DNA from: an uncultured Bacilli bacterium
Lineage (GTDB): Bacteria; Bacillota_I; Bacilli_A; RFN20; CAG-449
DNA length: 51,039 nucleotides
Direction: 5' to 3'
Assembly (NCBI GenBank): GCA_947595215.1
Contig: CANQEO010000008.1
Span: forward strand, 1 to 51,039
The notes beneath the pieces were generated by a model. It searched no databases, had not been told where the DNA came from, and saw nothing but the letters and a program-made list of their open reading frames with translations. Shown in pieces: positions 1 through 9,136 of the stretch (its first letter is position 1; every line of letters starts with the position of its first letter). A program made the position numbers and the translations under genes.

Positions 1-35
1 AAACTACCACGAAAGTGCTATAAAAAGAAAAAAAT

Positions 36-62
36 CGTTCTATTATTTTTAATAATAGAACG
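36..62 (-). terminator. Intrinsic terminator downstream of the late/lysis operon
   Basis: Perfect 12-bp stem CGTTCTATTATT/AATAATAGAACG with TTT loop; on the minus strand followed by ATTTTTTTC. Confidence 0.8.
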
Positions 63-82
63 AGATTCTCTTTCATGTCTTA

Positions 83-154
83 TTAGAACGCAAATAATAC
101 CAATTTTCATAAACTAGAACGCAGATAATACACAATTTAGAACGCTTATAATAC
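83..154. repeat. Three direct repeats of consensus YTAGAACGCWDATAATAC
   Basis: TTAGAACGCAAATAATAC (83-100), CTAGAACGCAGATAATAC (114-131), TTAGAACGCTTATAATAC (137-154). Confidence 0.8.
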
Positions 155-187
155 ATTTTAGAAAATTATTAGTTTACAAAATTTGCT

Positions 188-568
188 TTATGCATTTTTT
201 AATAAATTAATTGTTGCTTCAATTTGATTACCCAACCATGCGTTGAGATCTCCATAATGTGTGATAATATAATTCTTTACTTCTTCACTCATTTGTTTTA
301 AGGCAATTTCTTTTGCCTTTGTAAGAGCGACACTTTGGCTCTGTGCGTCGAATTTGCCTTCAGCCTTTAGTGATTCGACATAGGTTTGAAAAACTGCACG
401 TACGGCGTTTGTGACAATTGTCGTGGCTTCTGCTAATAGTTTTGCGAGTTCATTATCTTTTATTTTGTTATTGATAAATTTAATAAGCTGAGTTCCACCA
501 ATCGAAATTAATGGTAAGATTACTGCTGTAACTAAAACTGAAATGATGTTAATTAAAATATTATTCAT
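188..568 (-). CDS. Phage holin, LLH-like
   Basis: N-terminal TM helix, amphipathic C-terminus; last gene of late operon; likely start at MNNILIN. Confidence 0.6.
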   Translation of the reverse strand: MNNILINIISVLVTAVILPLISIGGTQLIKFINNKIKDNELAKLLAEATTIVTNAVRAVFQTYVESLKAEGKFDAQSQSVALTKAKEIALKQMSEEVKNYIITHYGDLNAWLGNQIEATINLLKNA

Positions 569-905
569 TGTTTTTTCCTCCTGTTTTATGTTTTGAAGAA
601 TCATTTATGTGCTCTGTTATTCGTTTATGAGCATTGGCAACACTCTCTTCTACTTTTGTTAATTGATTAGATAAAAGGGTATATCTTTCTTCTAATTTTT
701 CGAGATTTATTTCAATTCGATCAATCGAAGATTTGATATACCCTACATCACTTATAAGCACTCCTTCGCTTTTGCCTTCTTGCTTATTATCTGTTTTTGA
801 ATTTCTATGAAATGCCAAATAAGCAAATGTAATACTTGATATCGTTCCTAAGACACTGATGATTGATAAAACAACTGATGCTGTATCCATAAAATTTTCC
901 TCCAA
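561..905 (-). CDS. Small phage membrane protein (XhlA/holin-associated type)
   Basis: TM segment plus coiled coil, next to holin. Confidence 0.5.
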   Translation of the reverse strand: MEENFMDTASVVLSIISVLGTISSITFAYLAFHRNSKTDNKQEGKSEGVLISDVGYIKSSIDRIEINLEKLEERYTLLSNQLTKVEESVANAHKRITEHINDSSKHKTGGKNNE

Positions 906-908
906 TCA

Positions 909-1754
909 TTATTGAACGTAAAACTCATAAATCGTAATTAATCCTGGGACACCTGAAGCTCCACTATCAAAAGAAATAGTTATATTACCATCCCCTGTTC
1001 CGCTGATTGAAACATTAATCCAATTTTTATTTGTGGTATCCCTAATTTGCGTTTGATTGCTATTAAAAAATAATTCCATTCCCGTATAGAAAATAGTTCC
1101 ACAAACATTTATTAATGCACCAAATCCATATGGATCACCAGTAGCAAAAACAACTAAATATACTGAATTAAAACTAAAGTGGACTTTTAAAGTTGCTGAG
1201 TATTCTTGCTTTAAGGTTCCAACATCAAATAGCGATGCAGATACATATCTACTTTTTAATGAAATTTCATTTGCTTTTGTTAATGCAGATGTTGCAATAG
1301 CTAAAGCAGGTTCAATAAATATTCTTTGATATTCAGAATCTATATTTAAAGAGGTCGAAGTTTTAGAATATTTGCATATTGGAAATTGATAAATTGTGCC
1401 ACTTTTGCTTAAATTTTGCTGTGTTAATGTTGGATAAGATGAAGAGGTGGTTTCAGCAATACCAAGTGTAGCCGAATTTGTTGTTAAGTTAATTGTGATA
1501 ATTACATATCCATATTTTGTAGAATCTAACGAAATATAAACTCTGCTACCTGCTTCAATATAAAGTCTTCTTCCGTAAATCTGTACATATCCATCTTGAA
1601 ATGTAATGTAATTATTTGATGATGAATAGGAAAGTTCTGAACCTAAGCCCTTAATTATTCCAGCAGGAACTAAACCTCCTAAATGATAATTGATATCAGC
1701 ATCTTGTTTTGCAGACACTGTACTCCCATCAAAAGTTATTTTTACTAAACCCAT
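909..1754 (-). CDS. Putative tail fibre/receptor-binding protein
   Basis: Position after baseplate gene; beta-rich, Ser/Thr/Gly-rich sequence. Confidence 0.4.
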   Translation of the reverse strand: MGLVKITFDGSTVSAKQDADINYHLGGLVPAGIIKGLGSELSYSSSNNYITFQDGYVQIYGRRLYIEAGSRVYISLDSTKYGYVIITINLTTNSATLGIAETTSSSYPTLTQQNLSKSGTIYQFPICKYSKTSTSLNIDSEYQRIFIEPALAIATSALTKANEISLKSRYVSASLFDVGTLKQEYSATLKVHFSFNSVYLVVFATGDPYGFGALINVCGTIFYTGMELFFNSNQTQIRDTTNKNWINVSISGTGDGNITISFDSGASGVPGLITIYEFYVQ

Positions 1755-1766
1755 GATTTTCCTCCT

Positions 1767-2828
1767 TTATTTTCTTGACAAAAGTTTTATTTTATCTGTA
1801 AGTTTTATTCGATATTCACCTAAAGTAACTCCTACTTGAGTTAAATTATTTTTAAAAATAAACTGCGTTACCATTGTTTGGTATGTTTTATTTGGTGTTA
1901 TAAATTCTATAAAGTCACCAACATTTAGGTCTTTAAAAGGAACAACAACTTTATTTGACATTAATAAATCGAAAGTTATTGAATGATCAAAAGATGAAAT
2001 TAATAACTCGCTTTTTGCGATATTACTTAAGTTTTCATAATCGCTGTCCTGATATATTTTGGAAGTAACAGAAACATTTTTAATTCTTAAAGAATTTGTG
2101 GAATCCGTGGTAACAGCACCATTTGAAAGAAGATAATAGCTTATATTTCCTCTATGGCTTGTATTGTCGTCTGATGGAATAAAAATAATTTTGTTAAGGC
2201 TTTGATCATCACTGCTTGAGATCACTAAATTTTTTATTCCTTTAAAATTACTTTTTAATATTAATCCCTTCTGACATTCTGAAATATGTAGTTCAACACC
2301 ACTAATTTTGCCATCAGAATAAATGAGATTATAAAATACTCCTATTGAATAAGATTTATTAAGTGTGTTTAAAACACTGGTTATTGAGTTGATTGTGTCT
2401 TTTTCAAATGATATAGATCCAGCAATTGAACCATAATCCTTCGCAATAGTCAGAAAATTAATTTTTTGAAAAGCGTCAGTATTTGAAATATAAGCATTAT
2501 AAATTAAATTGTATAAATATAACGCCATATTTCCTGTGTACGAAGTCAATTTTACTTTGATATCTAATATTGATATAAAATCATTTGTTTGAACATTTGT
2601 GTATCCTTTATCTTCCTCTTTTTCAATAGAACAAATTATACCTATATAGTTCAATTCCTTACTTTTGATGACCATTATGTCTCCAATATTGGCATTAATT
2701 TTTTCTTTATTTACGCTAAAATTTGATTTTTGAGGAATAACAGAATCGATAACAACTTGAAAATTCGTATTAACAAAAGCATAATCAATAACTTGAAAAT
2801 TAATTCTATCTAAAAAAATTACTTCCAT
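1767..2828 (-). CDS. Baseplate/tail protein (Gp37-like or tail endopeptidase-like)
   Basis: Position directly after Dit; hub-like domain pattern. Confidence 0.5.
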   Translation of the reverse strand: MEVIFLDRINFQVIDYAFVNTNFQVVIDSVIPQKSNFSVNKEKINANIGDIMVIKSKELNYIGIICSIEKEEDKGYTNVQTNDFISILDIKVKLTSYTGNMALYLYNLIYNAYISNTDAFQKINFLTIAKDYGSIAGSISFEKDTINSITSVLNTLNKSYSIGVFYNLIYSDGKISGVELHISECQKGLILKSNFKGIKNLVISSSDDQSLNKIIFIPSDDNTSHRGNISYYLLSNGAVTTDSTNSLRIKNVSVTSKIYQDSDYENLSNIAKSELLISSFDHSITFDLLMSNKVVVPFKDLNVGDFIEFITPNKTYQTMVTQFIFKNNLTQVGVTLGEYRIKLTDKIKLLSRK

Positions 2829-3658
2829 CAGTGTCCACTATATCCTTCTATTTTCGTTATCTTGCAAGTTGTCTTTGATGATGTAGTTCCAGAGTAAAAT
2901 CGAATTTGAAATGAACCTTTTTCTAAAAACAAAAAATTATCACAGGTAAAATCCTGCAGTTCATAAATATTTCTTTTGTAATCATTTTCAGTCATAACCA
3001 TATATTGATTGGTTTCTTCTGAATTAATTTCTATTTCACAGCTAGATGATTTAACTAAAAGATGTAATGATGAAATAACTAAACCATTTTGCAATATTTC
3101 TAATATTGGTGAGTTTACTGAGCCATTTATTATAATATTTAACGGAGCTCTTACTTCTCCATTATTTACAACCGTTATCGTTCCACTGTAGGAAATTGAA
3201 TAATTATAAGGATAAGTAAAAGTATAAATTTTTCCGTTTTTTGCTTCATCGATATTAATTGTATATGTTTCTTTTAATAACCACATCGAAAGTTTATCTA
3301 ATGTAAGCGAACATTGAAGCACACCACTTTCGATTTCCGATTTTGTTATTGATTTTAAAACCACATAACAATACTTAACTGACGAATCATATTTATAAAA
3401 TAAACGAAGATTATCATTCGATTTTTTTATATAATTTAAAAAATCATTATAGCCCTGATACCCTTTCAAAAATATTACTTGAAAATTTAAGCTCCCCTGA
3501 GATAATTTTGAATTTACTAAGGTATAAGAATTACCATATTGTAAATATGTTAAATCCTTTGAAAAACCAAGATCACCAACATTAGAAATTAAGGTGTCAT
3601 TTCTATGATCAAAAAAATATGTCGAACCTATTTCATTTACTAAATAGAATTGCCTCAT
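2828..3658 (-). CDS. Distal tail protein (Dit-like)
   Basis: Position after tape measure; Dit-like N-terminus. Confidence 0.65.
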   Translation of the reverse strand: MRQFYLVNEIGSTYFFDHRNDTLISNVGDLGFSKDLTYLQYGNSYTLVNSKLSQGSLNFQVIFLKGYQGYNDFLNYIKKSNDNLRLFYKYDSSVKYCYVVLKSITKSEIESGVLQCSLTLDKLSMWLLKETYTINIDEAKNGKIYTFTYPYNYSISYSGTITVVNNGEVRAPLNIIINGSVNSPILEILQNGLVISSLHLLVKSSSCEIEINSEETNQYMVMTENDYKRNIYELQDFTCDNFLFLEKGSFQIRFYSGTTSSKTTCKITKIEGYSGH

Positions 3659-6207
3659 AGATAGTTGCCTCCTAATGCTTTGTTTATTGAATCAACATCA
3701 AATTCTGATGCAGTTGTGTTAATAGTCACATTATTTGTTGTAGTGTTAGATGTATTATTTGTCGTTGAGCTTGCTTCTTTTTTATTTCCTAAATTAAATG
3801 TGTCTGAGAACCAATTAGAAACACTATCCCAAGTATCTGAGAACCAGTTTCCAACATCATTTGCTACATCACTAAACCAATTTGAGACATCATTCCACGT
3901 ATTTGAAAACCAATCACCAATGCCTTTGCCTAAATCACCAAGCCAGTCGGTAAAAGAGTTAAATCCATCTTTTAACCATCCAAAAAATTTGCTAAATTGA
4001 TCGCCAACCCAATTAACTGCTTTGCCTAGTGTATTTACAAAACCTCCTGCAAAGTTTTTAATTGAATCTCCAATATTGCCTAATATTCCACCAATGTTTT
4101 CTACAATCCATTTGATGGCGTTTATAATAGCATTTAAAATATCTAATATTGGTTGTAAAATCGTATAAATTATATTTAAAACTGGAGCAACAATTGTTTC
4201 TAAAACATTGCCTATTGCAGTTAAAATAGGCTCAAAAATTTTCAATACTTCACTTATTGCATTAAGTAATAATTTTATTGGCAAAAGAATTATGTCTATA
4301 AAAGGAGTCAACAAATCAAATAATATTGATATAACATTAATAATGACCTCAATGATTTTAAAAATTGGTTGCAATAGTTGAACAATCATTTTCAGTACAG
4401 GTTTTAAAATTTCAGTTATTATCTCAATTACTTTTGATACAATGCCAATAACAACATTTAAAACTTCAGCAATAAGATTAATTATTTCAATTAATGGATC
4501 TAGAACTTCATTAATTAAATTGACTATCGAATCAACAATCATTACAACTAAGTCAATGATGATGTTTAAAATCTCAACAATTGGATCTAACAAAGTTATT
4601 AACAAATTAACTATTGGAATTAATAATTCATTAATTGAATCAAATATTTTTTTTATAGCTGGAATCAACGCATCTATCAAACTTAATGCTAAGTCAATTA
4701 TCTGTGTTATAGGCTCAATCAAGCCTTCTAGAAGCAAAACAATTTTGTCTATTACCTCATTGATTAAAACCATTATTGTTTCTAGAACAGGAGTTAATGC
4801 ATCAACTAATCGTCCTACGACATTCATTACTTTTGATAAAATTTGTCCTATTATATCTAGTAATTCTTTTAGCAATGTCCTAAATTTCTCATTTTGTAAG
4901 AGTAGGATTGCAATAACAGCAATTAAACCACCCCAACCTAATGTTGATAACTTAATGGAAGCACCAGCGATTTGAATTGCTCCATTTACTGCGGTAAATG
5001 CATTTTTTAATTTCATCACTAATGGAATAATCTTTCCAACAATGGATAAAATCGGTCCGATTGCAACTAATAAACCGCCAATAACACCTATGACAACCTT
5101 TATAGAAGTAGATAAATTATTCCACCATGAAATCATTTTTTTAATTGTCGGTATTACTTTTTGCGTTAAACAATCAACTATTTTTTCTAGAATAGGTAAA
5201 AAAGCTTTAGAAATTTCAAATTGTAAACTTGAAAATGCACGTTTTAAATCTGTTATTTTATCTGTAAATTCTCCAGCAACTTCGGCATCTTCATTTGAAA
5301 CAATGCCTAATTCCCTAGCACTTTTTCTCAGTTCATCAATTTTGTCAGTTGATGCAGATAAAACTTGCGTTAATTCAGCACCTAATTTATCGCCAAAAAT
5401 CTCATTGGCAACAGCTGTTCTTTCAGCTTCACTATTTAATTTTGATAAAGCATCTCTTATTTTCATAAATGCTTCATCGGTATTTAATCCTTTTAAATCT
5501 TCTGCCGTTAAACCAATTAATTTTAGTTTTTCACTAACAGAACTTGCATCACCATTTGCAATATCTCCTAATAATGCATTTACCTTTACAAAAGCTTTTT
5601 GAAGCTGATTAGAATCAACTGCCAATATTTCACATGCATATGCCCATTCTTGATATGCCTCCGCTGACAAATACACTTTTGATGCATTATCTGCTAATTC
5701 ATCTGCGGTATTTAAAGCCTTGTAAGACAAAGTGGCAAGTGCAGTTGTTGCACCAATTACAGGTAATGTAATATATTTAGTCAAACTTGAACCAATTTTA
5801 GCAAGTCGATCCCATTTAACATTACCTAAGGCAGTTATTTTTTTATTGGTTTCTTGTAATTCGTTGTTTAACTTTGCAATATCTGCTTCTGTATATTCAA
5901 CATTTCTTCTAAGCTTATTAAATTCAGTTTCGCTTATTGCACCAATTTCTAATGATTTTTTTGCATCTTTTAATTTAGCATTTTGAGCGTCTAAACGTTC
6001 TTTTGTAAGCCTTAATGATTCATTTAATTTTGATTGTTTTTCTTTCCATAAATCAATATTGCTTGGATCATACTTTAATCTGCTATTAATTGTCTTTAGA
6101 TCATTTTGTTGTTCTTTAAGAGTTGATTTTAATTGCGATAACTTCTCATTTAATTCAGTGCTATCTAATCCAAGTTTGATATTTAATCCTTTAATTGTTT
6201 CTGCCAC
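3655..6207 (-). CDS. Tail tape measure protein
   Basis: 850 aa, N-terminal coiled coil, long hydrophobic repeat core, W-rich C-terminal repeats. Confidence 0.9.
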   Translation of the reverse strand: MAETIKGLNIKLGLDSTELNEKLSQLKSTLKEQQNDLKTINSRLKYDPSNIDLWKEKQSKLNESLRLTKERLDAQNAKLKDAKKSLEIGAISETEFNKLRRNVEYTEADIAKLNNELQETNKKITALGNVKWDRLAKIGSSLTKYITLPVIGATTALATLSYKALNTADELADNASKVYLSAEAYQEWAYACEILAVDSNQLQKAFVKVNALLGDIANGDASSVSEKLKLIGLTAEDLKGLNTDEAFMKIRDALSKLNSEAERTAVANEIFGDKLGAELTQVLSASTDKIDELRKSARELGIVSNEDAEVAGEFTDKITDLKRAFSSLQFEISKAFLPILEKIVDCLTQKVIPTIKKMISWWNNLSTSIKVVIGVIGGLLVAIGPILSIVGKIIPLVMKLKNAFTAVNGAIQIAGASIKLSTLGWGGLIAVIAILLLQNEKFRTLLKELLDIIGQILSKVMNVVGRLVDALTPVLETIMVLINEVIDKIVLLLEGLIEPITQIIDLALSLIDALIPAIKKIFDSINELLIPIVNLLITLLDPIVEILNIIIDLVVMIVDSIVNLINEVLDPLIEIINLIAEVLNVVIGIVSKVIEIITEILKPVLKMIVQLLQPIFKIIEVIINVISILFDLLTPFIDIILLPIKLLLNAISEVLKIFEPILTAIGNVLETIVAPVLNIIYTILQPILDILNAIINAIKWIVENIGGILGNIGDSIKNFAGGFVNTLGKAVNWVGDQFSKFFGWLKDGFNSFTDWLGDLGKGIGDWFSNTWNDVSNWFSDVANDVGNWFSDTWDSVSNWFSDTFNLGNKKEASSTTNNTSNTTTNNVTINTTASEFDVDSINKALGGNYL

Positions 6208-6221
6208 TTTGTCTCACCTCC

Positions 6222-6440
6222 TTAAAGCAAAAATTGATCAATGTCTGCTTGTGTTGCTTTTCTACTGGTTTCAGATGTTTTTCTAATTGAACTTTCAAAT
6301 AAATCGAGTAATTCAAAATAAGTATCTATTTCAATAAAAAAAGCATCCTTAATTGGAATGCCCATCTGTGCCAAATTAAAAATAATATTGCTAGTTGCTT
6401 CGTGATCAGATTTTTTATTCGTTTTAGGGTTCTGATGCAC
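6222..6440 (-). CDS. Tail assembly chaperone, C-terminal (gpT-like) frame
   Basis: Overlaps upstream chaperone in another frame; lies between chaperone and tape measure. Confidence 0.65.
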   Translation of the reverse strand: MHQNPKTNKKSDHEATSNIIFNLAQMGIPIKDAFFIEIDTYFELLDLFESSIRKTSETSRKATQADIDQFLL

Positions 6441-6768
6441 TTTTATTTGGTGTTTTTTTTATACTTCCCAACAATTCACCAATCGTATTTGAAATATCTT
6501 CCAATGCTTTAGTGTCATTTAAAATCGAAAAATCAAAATCATTTAAAAATTCATCAAATGTTTTTTTCTCAAAAGGTTTATGCAAAATATAAATAATTTG
6601 AAATAATACTTTTATCACTTGAGAAATATCTGCGTTTTGTTTACTAGCATTTAATGATGTAACATCCATAAACAAATCGCTTCCAAAGGTATTTTTATAA
6701 TCAATAATAGTAAATAGAGATGAACGAACCTGAAGTTCTTTCTCACCAATAATTATTTTTCTTTCCAT
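6424..6768 (-). CDS. Tail assembly chaperone (gpG-like)
   Basis: Position between major tail protein and tape measure; ends at CCC TAA inside the overlap. Confidence 0.7.
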   Translation of the reverse strand: MERKIIIGEKELQVRSSLFTIIDYKNTFGSDLFMDVTSLNASKQNADISQVIKVLFQIIYILHKPFEKKTFDEFLNDFDFSILNDTKALEDISNTIGELLGSIKKTPNKSASEP

Positions 6769-6770
6769 TT

Positions 6771-7346
6771 TTATTCTCCATCGATTGTTGGTAACTCAGG
6801 TACACTTGCAAAGAAAGTATCATAATTTGAATCACCTTTTTGAGCTATTTGATGGGAAATAAAATAACCACCTGATGCTTCAATAGGTCTTGCAGAAATA
6901 TTAATTGTAACTGAGTTAGCTTCTACCGAATCAGTGTTTGATTTTGTAGACTCAGAAATTGGAGTAGCTGTACATAAGAAAAACCAAACTCTCCTAGCTT
7001 TAACATCTCCTTGAAATTCTAACGCTAATGCAAATGTAACAACTGGAGCATTATTTACTTCTACAAAATTACCATTTTCTAATTTCTTATAGCCTAAAAT
7101 ATCAACTTTAAATTCATTTGACACTTCAGTTACCTTTAAAGAAATTGTTCTACCAGCATTTTGATTTAATGTGGCTACCACTTGATCATCAGCATAAACA
7201 GGCGTACTGCCACCAATAATATCACTACTAAATTCTTGAGCACCTTTTAGTTCTTTCGGTGTTTCGTATGTCCATTTTCCATTTTCTAATTTTGCTTTCG
7301 CATAATGGACATTTTTTAAACCAAATGTAACAATGTTGTTTGCCAT
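6771..7346 (-). CDS. Major tail protein
   Basis: 191 aa, phi13-type major tail sequence pattern, correct synteny. Confidence 0.8.
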   Translation of the reverse strand: MANNIVTFGLKNVHYAKAKLENGKWTYETPKELKGAQEFSSDIIGGSTPVYADDQVVATLNQNAGRTISLKVTEVSNEFKVDILGYKKLENGNFVEVNNAPVVTFALALEFQGDVKARRVWFFLCTATPISESTKSNTDSVEANSVTINISARPIEASGGYFISHQIAQKGDSNYDTFFASVPELPTIDGE

Positions 7347-7688
7347 TTATTTTTCCTCCAATAATTTAATTTCATATACTCGATTAATTGAATGATCTTC
7401 ATTAAAAAACTCACTAATCAGTGAGTAATTTAAGTGTGTATTCGTCATATTTTTTTCAAGAGCATTTTCGAGCACAACGCTCTTTCTTTTGCTAACTAAT
7501 GTAATTTGAATTGTCCTTTCATAAATAATAGGTGAATCATCATGATAACCAATAGGTCTTTTATTTATTTCTTCATAAACAATAAATGGCATTGAAGAAT
7601 TATCGCCATTATCGTAAATATTTGAACCATAAAAAACTTTATTAGGAAGGACTGAATTCAGCAAAGTAAATAATTCATCAAGTTTCAT
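7347..7688 (-). CDS. Tail terminator/completion protein
   Basis: Synteny; Gp17-like pattern. Confidence 0.55.
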   Translation of the reverse strand: MKLDELFTLLNSVLPNKVFYGSNIYDNGDNSSMPFIVYEEINKRPIGYHDDSPIIYERTIQITLVSKRKSVVLENALEKNMTNTHLNYSLISEFFNEDHSINRVYEIKLLEEK

Positions 7689-7694
7689 TGATTT

Positions 7695-8078
7695 TTATTC
7701 TCCCTTACTGATAATTTTTTTGATTTCGTCAAGCATTTTTGGACTGAATTCATTATAAGCAGGTCTCATAAAAGGACGAGCTTTAACGAATTTTCCGTTA
7801 CGATGTTTGAACCCAAGTTCAATAAGATGTACTAATCTTCCTTTTTTTTCAGATGAAATATAAATAACCTTATTTGATCCAAAACCAATTTCAGTTTTAA
7901 TAAATGAATCTGCCAAGTGTAGTTCGCTATTCCCTCTTGGACAATTCTTTTTAATATAATCAATAATTTTATCTGCGGTATTTTCTAATTCATATTCGAT
8001 TTCTTTTGCAATGTCATTTTTATAACTAATTACCATAGATAAAAGATTTGTTGATAAGTTATCCAGTGTTGTTTTCAT
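7695..8078 (-). CDS. HK97 gp10-like protein
   Basis: RPFMRPAYNE motif typical of gp10-like neck proteins. Confidence 0.75.
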   Translation of the reverse strand: MKTTLDNLSTNLLSMVISYKNDIAKEIEYELENTADKIIDYIKKNCPRGNSELHLADSFIKTEIGFGSNKVIYISSEKKGRLVHLIELGFKHRNGKFVKARPFMRPAYNEFSPKMLDEIKKIISKGE

Positions 8079-8400
8079 GAAAATCCTCCATTTTCAAATC
8101 AGTTAACGATAAATAAAGTTCTATGAAATGACCATCTATGTAAGTTCTTTCTATTTTATAGATTTTATCATTTATTTCAGCATATTTACTTCCATCGTAA
8201 ACTAATGATTGAATTCTAATTTTAAAATCATATGTAAGATTAAGCATAACAGATGTTTGAAATTCATTCGAGGTGATGGATTTGGTTATTCCCACCACCT
8301 CTTTTGAATTATTAATCACTAAACTCTTGTTCCCAAGAAAATCTAGCTTATTAACAACGTTTAAAAGACGAAGTGATGTGTTGCTTGCATTTGGAAACAT
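8059..8400 (-). CDS. Head-tail joining/closure protein
   Basis: Synteny between connector and gp10-like. Confidence 0.55.
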   Translation of the reverse strand: MFPNASNTSLRLLNVVNKLDFLGNKSLVINNSKEVVGITKSITSNEFQTSVMLNLTYDFKIRIQSLVYDGSKYAEINDKIYKIERTYIDGHFIELYLSLTDLKMEDFHENNTG

Positions 8401-8402
8401 GA

Positions 8403-8711
8403 TTATTCTTCCTTTGCTGTAAGCACTAGCTGGTTGACAAGCAACTGGTAGCTAGCGGGAAGTTCTTTCACGCTTCCATCATTTTTGAAACCAAAGAACG
8501 TCTTAACATAAATGAGGATAATCCCCTCAACAAGAGGATTATCACTCCACACAACAGAGGCAGGAACACCAGCTGTGATTAGTAGCTGACTGCATGTTTC
8601 TATGTGAAGTTTTATCTCATTATCAGCGAATGTGTCTTTCGCTGGAATCATTAAGGATTCTTTGATTCTCAATAAAAACTTGTCAGGTTCTCTTTTGCTC
8701 ATATACAACAC
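8403..8711 (-). CDS. Head-tail connector (gp6-like)
   Basis: Synteny; likely start MSKREPDK with upstream AAGGAG. Confidence 0.65.
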   Translation of the reverse strand: MLYMSKREPDKFLLRIKESLMIPAKDTFADNEIKLHIETCSQLLITAGVPASVVWSDNPLVEGIILIYVKTFFGFKNDGSVKELPASYQLLVNQLVLTAKEE

Positions 8712-8717
8712 TCCTTT

Positions 8718-9067
8718 TCATTTTTTCAGTCCGCCAACTTTCATGTACCTTTTTACTTTTACTCGTTTCATTGTACTTTTTTACTTTTACTTAATTTCAT
8801 TTCAGTATTCCTTTTTACTTCGTTCATTTCATTGTACCTTTTTACTCAATTTCCGTTCATTGTTCCTTTCTACTTTTACTTACTATGATTTCTGAAGAGG
8901 GCATCCCCATACTTTCATAGTTTTCATTTCGTTGTACCTTCTTACTTGTACTTTCTTTCATTGTTCCTTTTTACTTTTACTTGGTTCATTGTACTTTTTT
9001 ACTTTTACTTTTGTTCATTTCAGTATTCCTTTTTACTCCTTTCATTTCATTGTTCCTTCTTACTCAT
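8718..9067 (-). repeat. Degenerate tandem repeat array carrying a chain of short lysine-rich ORFs
   Basis: Repeated AGTAAAAAGGNACAATGAA units on minus; micro-ORFs at 9047-9067, 8986-9045, 8942-8989, 8883-8927, 8768-8827 and 8718-8771. Confidence 0.75.
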
Positions 9068-9136
9068 TTTTGGATACCTTAGTCCTTCATCTCTTATTGA
9101 CTTACGTTGTTAAAAGTAAAATTAAATGTACTTATA

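Noticed and set aside
3665-6286. Plus-strand ORFs of 75-186 aa (3665-4000, 4442-4975, 5042-5602, 5732-5986, 6059-6286).
   Set aside because: Antisense shadows of the tape measure gene; low-complexity translations and no RBS.
8718-9067. CRISPR array.
   Set aside because: Units are degenerate, lack fixed-length unique spacers, and no cas genes are present.
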